Shown: positions 1-8,105 of the stretch, one piece after another
How the letters are laid out: every line of letters starts with the position of its first letter
Numbering within the stretch: the stretch's first letter is position 1
Assembly (NCBI GenBank): GCA_036939755.1
Contig: JALLAZ010000830.1
Location: 1-13,927, forward strand
Origin: Stephanodiscus triporus
Lineage: Eukaryota > Bacillariophyta > Thalassiosirophyceae > Thalassiosirales > Thalassiosiraceae
Direction of reading: 5' to 3'
Length of the DNA stretch: 13,927 nucleotides
Program-made: the position numbers and the translations under genes
The notes under the pieces: model-generated
Seen by the model: the letters and a program-made list of their open reading frames with translations, nothing else
Told to the model about the DNA's origin: nothing
The model's database searches: none

Positions 1-549
1 TTTATTTAAATGCGGACTACAGTTTTATTTGTTTTCACATTTATCAGTAACGATTTAAGATCACCTTTTTATTGTCAATCATCTTTTTATCATCAATAAA
101 AGTCACGTCCTAGATCTCTATTCGAAGATAGGACACGGGCATCACTGACGGGGGCGGCGGTCTCATTCGCGAGCTGGACGACGGCTCCAACCGGGGAACG
201 AGGGAGAGGGACGCCCATGCGGAGTACGGGATTACGTGTCTGGCTGGTGACTGATGATGGCGTCGGGAGGAGGCAAGAGGGGTGTGAATGCAACAATCAG
301 CGTAAAAAAAGGCTTCTGTGCGGAGGCGGGAACAATTATTTTTTGTCCATTCACTTCTCCCTTTAAAAAGCCGTAAGTAGAGTAGCCGGCTGAGGTGGAT
401 TGGTAGAGAACGGTACCATGACCATGGTAAGTATGGTACCTATCGTAGAGGCTATTGTACCATACACAATTTCGGCGGTTCACTTCTGAGCCTCCAAATC
501 CTTTAGAGTGTATGTAGTACGATATGAGCTTCCACAGTGAAGCCACCCG
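1..549. other. Left flank without a supported gene
   Basis: I see no gene that I can support here. Minus-strand frames are open over 232-669 and 93-296, but the first has no ATG (it opens at a GTG) and neither resembles a family I know. They could be the last exons of a gene or a decayed one. A short inverted repeat is visible: GGTACCAT at 412-419 and ATGGTACC at 433-440, with another GTACCAT at 457-463. Confidence 0.4.
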
Positions 550-657
550 AGCTTTGCTGTTCGCCCTTCTCGCGAAGGTTCCATATCTCGCACCTCCATA
601 AATAAAGCTTTGCTGTTCGCCCTTCTCGCGAAGGTTCCATATCTCGCACCTCCATAA
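550..657. repeat. 52-bp tandem duplication upstream of the Cys-rich/MORN gene
   Basis: Bases 550-601 are repeated without a mismatch at 606-657, an offset of 56 bp with 4 bp between the copies. The second copy ends 28 bp before the ATG at 686, so the duplication occupies the likely promoter or 5' leader of that gene. Two identical copies point to a recent event. Confidence 0.9.
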
Positions 658-685
658 TAATAGTACCACCTTTCACCATTGCCCC

Positions 686-2011
686 ATGTGTAAAAGTTTG
701 ACTTCCACCGGCAGGATTAGGGTGACCTCAACCAGAACGGCGTCGCCGAAGGGAAGCCGCGCTACGTCCCTCGCTGGCGGCACGGTTAGGACAGGGTATC
801 GTATTCATGGGGCGAAGTTTCCCCCTTCCCCCTGCGTCCTTGAGAATGGGAGGGAAGGGCGGTTGAGGACGAGGGATGGCGCGTTGAAATCCAGTAATGG
901 CCGGTCGAAGTCTAACTCTCGATCTCGATCCGTCAAGTCGAGGACGAGTGTTGGATCCCGGTCGAAGTCGAGGAGTGTTGGATCCCGGTCGAAGTCGAGG
1001 GATATCAAGCCTCGTGAGCGTCGCGTGTATGACACGCCGTTCGATGAAAAGGGACGGTGTCACTATCACAGGAATGTGCAGCTCGCCGCGAAGAAAATGA
1101 CAGGGGACTGGAAGGTTGTGCATGCGGCATGTCCCAGGTGCATGGAGGATAATCTGGAGAGATGCAGGGGTGACAAATCGATAAAGTCGACGAAATCGTC
1201 CTCCGCAGGAGAAGATACACACGGCAAGATATTTGATAATCACGGCTGCTGTGTTCGCCATTCTCACATTAAGGTGGCCAAGAAAAAGTTTATGGGAGGC
1301 GGTTGGAAGGTGAGTAATTACTATGTGTACTCTTGTTGCGTGAGATTCTCCTGCAATCATATCTTGACTAACTGTTTGCGACTGTTTATTTAGATAACGA
1401 TAGTATGTCCTAGTTGCAATTCAGGTATAGTCGTCGGCCATGACGAAAAGTCTGTCAAGTCAGATAAATCAGGTCGGTCGAAAGGGTCCACTTCTTCCCG
1501 GAAATCAACCCCCTTAGGAGAACGTGCCAAAGTTTCACACGGCATTATTGGTAAGGCGACACAGTCTGGCCGGTACGGCGCCCTGCCGTTCGACGCGGAT
1601 GGGTTCTGCTGCCACCATCCAAGCGTGAAAGTCGCGCGAAGGAAATTGGTGGGGGGGTTCAAGATTCTCCACGACATCTGTCCGGATTGTGCCGCAGAGG
1701 AGAAGACGAGGGCCAACGCCGGGGCTCGCCGTGACCGGCATAGGAGCAGCTCCTGTCACAAGAGAAGTGATGAGAAGTTGAACGTCAATGAACCACCTTC
1801 GCCCACAATGAAGAAGAAGCACATCCGCGTTAAGAATCTGAAGACGGCGAGTGACAACGGAAGGCGCGGGCGATACTTTGGCTACGTGAACGATGAACAC
1901 ATCCCTCATGGTGAGGGTATCATGAGATATGACGATGGAGACGAGTGGGGTGGAATCTGGTCAAACGGCAGCCAAGTAAGAAAGACGAGAAGACGGGATG
2001 AGAGCACTTAG
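686..2011 (+). CDS. Cys-rich GGWK-module / MORN-repeat protein (two exons)
   Basis: The exons are 686-1309 and 1394-2011. The 84-bp intron begins GTGAGT and ends TTTAG, phase 0. The product has 413 residues and no family name I can give with certainty. Residues about 74-105 are RS-rich (RSRS and RSKSR runs). Three related modules follow at about 122-152, 185-216 and 277-307. Each has a Cys (CC in two), a His, a basic stretch, GGWK or GGFK (GDWK in the first) and then CPxC. The Cys/His spacing suggests metal binding, which is inference. The intron cuts module 2 exactly after GGWK. Residues about 369-400 form a MORN repeat (YFGY, PHGEGIMRYDDGDEW, WSNG), a motif known for membrane or protein contacts. 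The ATG at 686 is the first in a frame open from 602. No signal peptide or membrane segment is seen, so a cytosolic or nuclear protein is likely. I infer a diatom-type family from general familiarity only. Confidence 0.75.
946..999 (+). repeat. 27-bp in-frame tandem repeat in the RS-rich segment
   Basis: Bases 946-972 and 973-999 are identical 27-mers containing GTTGGATCCCGG and GTCGAAGTCGAG. Being nine codons long, the duplication keeps the frame and doubles a VGSRSKSRS-like peptide, so the RS-rich segment has grown by slippage or unequal exchange. Confidence 0.9.
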
Positions 2012-2043
2012 GCATAGCGTAGAAAATTAATGACGGAACGCAG

Positions 2044-2125
2044 GCGTGGTGGTGGGGTTTGCTGAGACATGACAATAGAGATGATTAGGCAGTATTTGGT
2101 CGAACAGCAGCCAGGAAGACATATT
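2044..2125 (+). pseudogene. Decayed extra MORN unit past the stop of the MORN gene
   Basis: This stretch is a diverged copy of the MORN-coding DNA at about 1915-1980. GACATGACAATAGAGATGAT matches GATATGACGATGGAGACGAG in position, and TTTGGTCGAACAGCAGCCAG matches the TGGTCAAACGGCAGCCAA part. Read from 2044 it gives WGLLRHDNRDD and then a TAG at 2086-2088. The W-S-N part that follows is in another frame. Either the protein once had more MORN repeats, or a splice from GTAAGA at 1976 to the CAG ending at 2043 adds a short alternative C-terminus. Confidence 0.6.
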
Positions 2126-2241
2126 ATGAGACGAGTTAAAAAAATCTGTAATAAAAGGCTTTATTTGGGGCAATATGTTGGTGGATATGTAAATATGTCG
2201 CATATCAGATGGGAAATGGGCAACTCGTTACTCCTATATGT

Positions 2242-2293
2242 ATAACATTATAAATTTATAACAGCTGAATTTGGTTATTATTTTATGACAGCT
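2242..2293 (+). repeat. Left terminal inverted repeat of the MULE
   Basis: The end reads ATAACATTATAAATTTATAA followed by CAGCTGAATTTGGTTAT and a TGACAGCT. It pairs with the reverse complement of 4224-4274, which reads ATAACGTTATAAAAATATAA and then CAGCCGAAAATGGTTAT. By eye about three quarters of positions agree, with one gap near the inner end. Confidence 0.65.
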
Positions 2294-2488
2294 ATAAATA
2301 TTTTTAGAGGTCATTTGTCGCATCCCGGTATTTTCGTCCCACGCTTTTTTTATTCGCTTGCATGCCATTGTCGCCCCACGACACAGAGGATACCATGCTG
2401 CCATAATTTTTCGACCTCGCCCTCGCCTGCGCCGCCTCTGCCGACGCCGCCGCCACCGCCGCTGCCTTCGCCTTTTGATTGTTGTGTT

Positions 2489-3963
2489 ATGGAGATGGAG
2501 TCGCCATCCGATCTCATCGCTGGGGTTATGGATATGCTCGACGACTCCCTCGCGGAGTTCCATCGACTCAACGCCCAGATCGACGCAAACTTCAGTCGTG
2601 TCGATGCTGAGGCATCGTTCCTACGCCATCCCCCCCTCTCCCCCTCCCTGTCTTCGACAAATGGGTGGCGAGTGAGGCGGCTGTGGGGTTAGTGAGCATA
2701 CAGAGTTACACATCTGTTGATTTTTCTCACCTTTCCATCTCCCCCACCGACGTCGACTGGGCAACTCCCAACGACGTCTTCGACCTGGCGTCTCCCAACA
2801 ATTCTGACGACGACAAGCCTCCTGCCAAGCCGTCCCCTCTGAAGAAGGCCCACAGCTTGTCGTCCAAGCTTCCCCCCGAGCCGTCCCAAACCACCATCAC
2901 CTTCCGTTCATTTAGCTACACCCTGCAAAACAAGAACAAGAATTCTCATGTTTATTACTGCTCCCATCGTCCCGGGAGCAGTTGCGAGGCAAAGCTGCGC
3001 GTGCCACTCGAGGGCTACAGTCGCATGCCCAATCTTTACATGGCCCAGGTCAAGGGCCAGCACTCTCGGCGGTGCGTAGTGAAGAATGGCGTGGAGACAG
3101 AGGGGCCGGGGAGCTACCAGTGGTCTGGCAAGGAAGGAAGTGACAAGGAGAACATTGAGAACGCTCAACCTCAACCAGTTGTGCAAGCCTTTCCTGACAT
3201 CACAGAGGACATGCACCGGATGATGGGTGTATATGCCACTCAGAATCTCATGTGGACTCCAAGCACGATCTTCGAGGAGTGCAGGAAAGAAATTGATACA
3301 AAATTCCCGCACGGTCGGATGGGACTATAGAAGCATTGTTGTCTGGAGCTCATCGTCTACATGCTGATGTCCCACAAGACAGAAGCTCTCTATTGGCACA
3401 CATTCAGTCAATTGGTGGTCCTGTTCAACGGGAAGATGGACGCACTCATGAAGGAACTCAATATTGCCTTCAAGGGATATAGCGGATTCCATGTTGGAGT
3501 GATGGCGGAAGTTTCTCCTAAAACAGTGTGAGTTGTCAAAGGAAATCGCGAAAAAGGCCATGCTACCTGGGAATTCGGATCTTTTGTGTGTGATTCCTTG
3601 CAAAGAAGTGGAGACGAAGGGCATGCGGTTCCTTCGCAATAAGCTGGAGAAAGGTAAGCAAGAATTGATGAAGAAAGAACATGATGGGTATGATCACTTT
3701 TGGAAGTACTTCGTCAAACTGTGGCTTGAAATAGTTGACAAGTGGAATATTTGCGCGAAAGATGGCAACTATTACGACATGGTCAATCGTATCTATTTCC
3801 TTCTAGGCCTACGCTAATTGCATTTGTGCAGGGGATTGAGAAAGAAAGCCGATACCAGGCTCAATTATTGAGCGATATCAGGACGGGAAAGGTCGCAGAA
3901 CCTAGTCGCAACCATGTGCAAACCATCCCCGCTATCCCTGATGAGTATGATATGTTTATTTAG
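2489..3963 (+). pseudogene. MULE transposase with FLYWCH-like finger, broken
   Basis: The pieces lie in order in different frames. 2489-2630 gives the N-terminus, starting MEMESPSDLIAGVMDMLDD. A run of seven C at 2630-2636 separates it from a second frame reaching a TAG at 3328-3330. A read-on of that frame (3331-3528) contains KTEALYWHTFSQLVV. 3503-3817 gives WRKFLLKQC, CVIPCKEVETKG and DHFWKYF. About 3800-3963 gives PTLIAFVQGIEKESRYQ and DIRTGK. Bases 2896-3077 encode a FLYWCH/WRKY-GCM1-type finger (YYCSH, C, H, C). The order finger, W-type transposase core, FHxx, FWKYF, IEKESRY agrees with MULE transposases as I know them. The region that should carry the first catalytic Asp is missing around 3328, the second Asp (DFExA context) is lost around 3440, and the RTNNALERYN-like stretch is missing near 3786. 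Confidence 0.75.
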
Positions 3964-4066
3964 ATAAATACTTTATTTTAGACTATTTGTTATTATTTTG
4001 CAAATGCCTACATTTTTTGCAACTTTACACTATCTGGCAGGCTGCACACGATGCCGCCGCAGGCGT

Positions 4067-4109
4067 GCTGTGTGAGTTGCCGCCAGCCGCTGGCGGCAAC
4101 TCACACAGC
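4067..4109. repeat. Perfect palindrome, 20-bp arms, 3-nt loop
   Basis: The arm GCTGTGTGAGTTGCCGCCAG at 4067-4086 is matched exactly by its reverse complement at 4090-4109, with CCG between. The arms are GC-rich in an AT-rich setting. No T-run follows, so I do not call it a terminator. It lies downstream of the transposase relic inside the MULE and may be an insertion or a structural part of the element. Confidence 0.9.
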
Positions 4110-4192
4110 CATGCCAATGACGCGCAACGCCATGGATACCATAAACTGACCACATGGCCATGCATGGTAACGGCTGTCATGAGTTTTTTTAT

Positions 4193-4274
4193 GGCTGTTA
4201 TAATTTATAACCATTTCTGGTACGGCTGATATAATTTATAACCATTTTCGGCTGTTATATTTTTATAACGTTAT
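4193..4274 (-). repeat. Right terminal inverted repeat of the MULE with repeated GGCTGTTATAA units
   Basis: Three related units follow each other: GGCTGTTATAATTTATAACC at 4193-4212, GGCTGATATAATTTATAACC at 4224-4243, and GGCTGTTATATTTTTATAAC at 4250-4269. The last two form the counterpart of the left end. A further GGCTGTCATGA at 4172-4182 matches TGACAGC of the left end. Each unit is itself nearly palindromic (TTATAA core). Confidence 0.65.
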
Positions 4275-4803
4275 TTTTCCAGAACCTAAATTCTGGATCT
4301 CTATCAGATTACAACTTGTGTCCAAAGAATTGTATTGTATGTTGAAAAAGTATTTAAGAAGTTGCGACCTTTCTGTGGAGACAATCGTGGTGAAGTGTAT
4401 TGTAAATGAGTTCACTTTAATGCGATACTCAGAATTTTCAGTCTATTTACACTTCTTAAGGAGACTATGGTACTGTTAACGTGAAAGGTTGAGGTCGTCG
4501 AGGCATAGAACTGACACGAAAGCATGAAAATTCGTGCGAATCCGCGGCAACACCGTCCCCGTATCTCTAATGGCTGCCATAGGACTCAGACAAAACAGGC
4601 AGGACATGTACATGCTTTAGCGCGCCTCCCTTCATTCAGTAACCTTGATCTATGTTAAGGGGAGCATATCGACAGGCCTTCAGAAAAGGTTGATACAATT
4701 TATGGCAATTAAAACTATGAAAGTCAGACAAAGAAGAGAGAGAAATCTGGAAAATCCACACGGCCCCTTTCATTTTCACAACATCCATCAAATCGAACAC
4801 CAA
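4275..4803. other. Intergenic region between the MULE and the PCNA 3' end
   Basis: No gene is supported. Weak complementary segments are present: TTAAGAAGT (4354-4362) with ACTTCTTAA (4451-4459), GAAGTGTA (4392-4399) with TTACACTTC nearby, and CGACCTTTC (4365-4373) with GAAAGGT (4483-4489). They could fold into a structure of about 130 nt or be the remains of a small inverted-repeat element. The part next to 4804 should hold the PCNA 3' UTR. Confidence 0.35.
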
Positions 4804-6015
<1,212 letters not shown>

Positions 6016-6146
6016 GGTTGCGGTAGATGTGTTGGGGTCGCACAGAAGAGATGTTGTGTGTGAAAATAATTATGATGACAATATTTTTTGTGTATGGTTT
6101 GTATGGTACTACTTTTAGCGCAATGACAAGATTCTGATGGTACACA

Positions 6147-6170
6147 GGCGCCAAGTAGCAATGCGCCAAA
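6147..6170 (-). promoter_or_regulatory. Two E2F-like sites upstream of PCNA
   Basis: On the PCNA strand the sequence reads TTTGGCGC (plus 6163-6170, GCGCCAAA), an exact match to the E2F/DP consensus TTTSSCGC. A second related TTGGCGCC lies at plus 6147-6154. They are about 130-155 bp before the PCNA ATG and about 120-145 bp before the MCTS1 ATG at 6293. E2F control of PCNA is established in animals and plants. Use of the sites here is inferred. Confidence 0.6.
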
Positions 6171-6292
6171 AATAAAAAAGAGCGCCGCCTTGCTGGCGTC
6201 TGGCCTCACCCTCTGCTACACACAATTCCCATGACGCGTTTTGGATGGAGTCAAGTCGTATGGTAGTAATCATACGATACAGCAAAGACAAG

Positions 6293-6880
6293 ATGTTCAA
6301 AAGGTTCGACGCATCCAACGACGTCTCGACTTCCACTCAAGTCAAGGCATCCGTGCAACGCGGGATCAAATCGCAAATCTCGACCTCCCACCCCTCCATA
6401 ACGGATGACATCCTGGATGAATTGCTGCCAAAGAAGTCCCCGTTGGTGCAGTACAAAATCGGGCCTCATTTAATGCTGTACTGCCGACAACACGAGGGGG
6501 GAGGAGACGAGCCAGTATTCTTTCAACACCGCGATGGGCCGATATTGCCCACGCTTAAATTCGTTCACAAGTATCCCAAGTTGGAATTCACCAACGTCAC
6601 AGTGGACAAGGGGGCTATCCCTTTCATGTTGGGAGGAGCAAATGTCATGTGCCCAGGACTGACAAATGCGGGGGGGGAAATGCCTCCTGACGAGGATGAT
6701 AAAGCGGGATTACAGAAGGGAGATGGCGTTGTCATTTATGCGGAGGGGAAGGAGTTACCTCTGGCAGTTGGGTTTATGACTATGAGTTCCATAAATATCA
6801 GGAAAAAGAATAAAGGGACGGGGATAGAGGTGTGTCACTTTTTGGGCGATGGCTTGTGGGGAACCGATGATATTCAATAG
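6293..6880 (+). CDS. MCTS1: MCTS1-type translation re-initiation factor (PUA domain)
   Basis: This single exon encodes 195 residues. The family works with DENR on the 40S ribosome in re-initiation and in recycling of post-termination complexes. The start MFKRFD matches the family start MFKKFD, so I chose the ATG at 6293. The frame is open 16 codons further, to an ATG at 6245, but the extra residues have no family counterpart. The N-terminal domain spans about 1-95 and includes LLPKKSPL, HRDGPILPTLKFVHKYP. The PUA domain follows at about 101-183 with VDKGAIPFMLGGANVMCPGL, GDGVVIYAEGK, AVGFMTMSS and NKGTGIEV, then HFLGDGLW. It is some 14 residues longer than the human protein, partly through an acidic loop MPPDEDDKAGLQKGD (130-144). 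The gene is divergent from PCNA and convergent with the MANF-like gene. Confidence 0.95.
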   Translation: MFKRFDASNDVSTSTQVKASVQRGIKSQISTSHPSITDDILDELLPKKSPLVQYKIGPHLMLYCRQHEGGGDEPVFFQHRDGPILPTLKFVHKYPKLEFTNVTVDKGAIPFMLGGANVMCPGLTNAGGEMPPDEDDKAGLQKGDGVVIYAEGKELPLAVGFMTMSSINIRKKNKGTGIEVCHFLGDGLWGTDDIQ

Positions 6881-7237
6881 AGGCATCGACTCAGTATTGG
6901 GATAAGAATGGTTCCCCACTAGGTAGATGCTTCAAATGTCATGGGAGGGTCATGTTGTTTACCTGTCTAGACAGACACTGCAGGGGTACCGTACGAAGTG
7001 TAATTCAGAGCACATTTACAATCAGCGCAGAACATTTTTCTGCACAAAACCATTAAGTACGATAGAATACAAAAACATGATTCGCATTAATCTTCATCAT
7101 CGTCCCTCAGGACATACGACAGAGGTATTTACTAAACGATTCAACTTGGTTGTTAGCTGAATCCATCTAAAGAAACTTCTACCCTCCATCAACTTGTAGT
7201 GTTCTGAAAGAAAGAAGATAATATCATCGCAACATTC
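6881..7237. other. Intergenic region between two convergent genes
   Basis: This stretch holds the 3' ends of MCTS1 (plus) and the MANF-like gene (minus), which face each other over 357 bp. A frame open at 6927-7160 has no recognisable content. I see no RNA gene and no strong repeat here. Confidence 0.5.
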
Positions 7238-7874
7238 TTAAAACTCATCAGCCCCCGCCAAATGTTCCGTCTCCTGCACTTTCTTAATGAACTCATCCTT
7301 CTCCACGCAGCCCTTACACTCGACTCCCCTATCCATCAAAATGCTCTTGAGCTGCTTCACCCTCAACTTCGTCAAATCCTTCGTCTCCAGATTCTCAGTC
7401 TTGACGGGAAATTTCACGGAACAAATTTCGGGGTTGGCCTTATTAATTCGCTTACAGAGGCGGTCAACAGGCATACCGAGACTGAAAGGTTGGGCGACGT
7501 CACGTTTGATGGGGTCGACGTAGTAACAGATTTTCTTCTCCTTTGCCGAGAGGTCTTCACGGGCGCAGTAGTCGCCCAGAGCTGCCTCGATTTTGGGTTT
7601 GTCTTTCTGGTCGTCTTTGGCGAGAGATTCGCGAACCTCCGTCATAACCTTCATGCAAACTTAAGTTGGTGGATTGTCGGAGTGTTAAGCAATTGGGCGT
7701 CAGCGCAAGAAAGGATGGGAAAGGGCACGCTATTTTATGTTGAAAAGAAACGACGAATTGTCGTCGCCATTGTTGAAAATCTCCCCCCTTACCTTCGCAT
7801 TCACGCGGATCATTTGAAGCGCTAACCGACGAAGCGAGAACGAATGCTGCAGATATAATTGAAATAGCCCGCAT
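7238..7874 (-). CDS. MANF/CDNF (ARMET)-like secreted ER protein (two exons)
   Basis: The exons are 7874-7793 and 7659-7238 on the minus strand. The 133-bp intron starts GTAAGG and ends TTAAG, phase 1. The product has 167 residues. A signal peptide is clear (MRAISIISAAFVLASSVSA, cleavage near 19/20). The saposin-like half has eight-cysteine-family spacing: Cys26, 29, 59, 72, 96 and 107. The C-terminal SAP-like half has LRVKQLKSILMDRG and the CKGC motif (Cys142, 145). In animal MANF these pair as three disulfides in the first half plus a CxxC in the second, and the protein acts in the ER during unfolded-protein stress. The C-terminus is ADEF, which could be a variant ER-retention signal in place of the RTDL of human MANF. 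That reading is inference. The splice rebuilds RECEVCMKV, the conserved CxxC, which supports the gene model. Confidence 0.93.
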
Positions 7875-7991
7875 GATTTATTGAAAGTGTAATCGAAAAT
7901 AAACGCAGGCGCGAGATAACTGAGCGGCGGTCAATCGAAAACAAAGTCGCGGTTCTACTTTCCTTCTCGTTCTCTTAGAAAGACGCAAAAG

Positions 7992-7999
7992 CCACGTGT
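7992..7999. promoter_or_regulatory. CCACGTGT (G-box-like) upstream of the MANF-like gene
   Basis: CCACGTGT lies about 120 bp before the ATG at 7874. It contains CACGTG, a bZIP/bHLH core, and the CCACG half of the animal ER stress element, but no CCAAT lies nine bases away. A role in ER-stress control is possible but weakly supported. Confidence 0.25.
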
Positions 8000-8105
8000 A
8001 ATTATTTTGTACATTCCAAGCTTCAGGTCCGAAGCGGAGAGCGTATCCTTGCACACACCCTAACAAAAAATGGACGTTCCTTGAAGCTTGAAGCTGCGCT
8101 TAGAT

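Larger units (their letters stand above)
2242..4274 (+). mobile_element. Degenerate Mutator-like (MULE) DNA transposon
   Basis: A transposase pseudogene lies between two similar inverted AT-rich ends of about 50 bp, at 2242-2293 and 4224-4274. The element is about 2.03 kb. I found no clear target-site duplication next to the ends as drawn, so the exact borders may be off by some bases. The coding part has several frameshifts and deletions and cannot make a transposase. The element is therefore dead, and movable at most by a related transposase acting in trans. Confidence 0.65.

Noticed and set aside
232..669. Minus-strand ORF of 145 codons with Tyr/His-rich stretch
   Set aside because: It has no ATG, starts within the 52-bp duplication and matches nothing I know. 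It is kept only as a remark in the flank entry.
728..1360. Minus-strand ORF of 210 codons
   Set aside because: Antisense to the Cys-rich/MORN gene. The plus strand has the repeated modules and good splice sites.
7262..7825. Plus-strand ORF of 187 codons
   Set aside because: Antisense shadow of the MANF-like gene.
7978..7999. Full ER stress element (CCAAT-N9-CCACG) before the MANF-like gene
   Set aside because: The CCACG half is present, but no CCAAT stands nine bases away on either strand.
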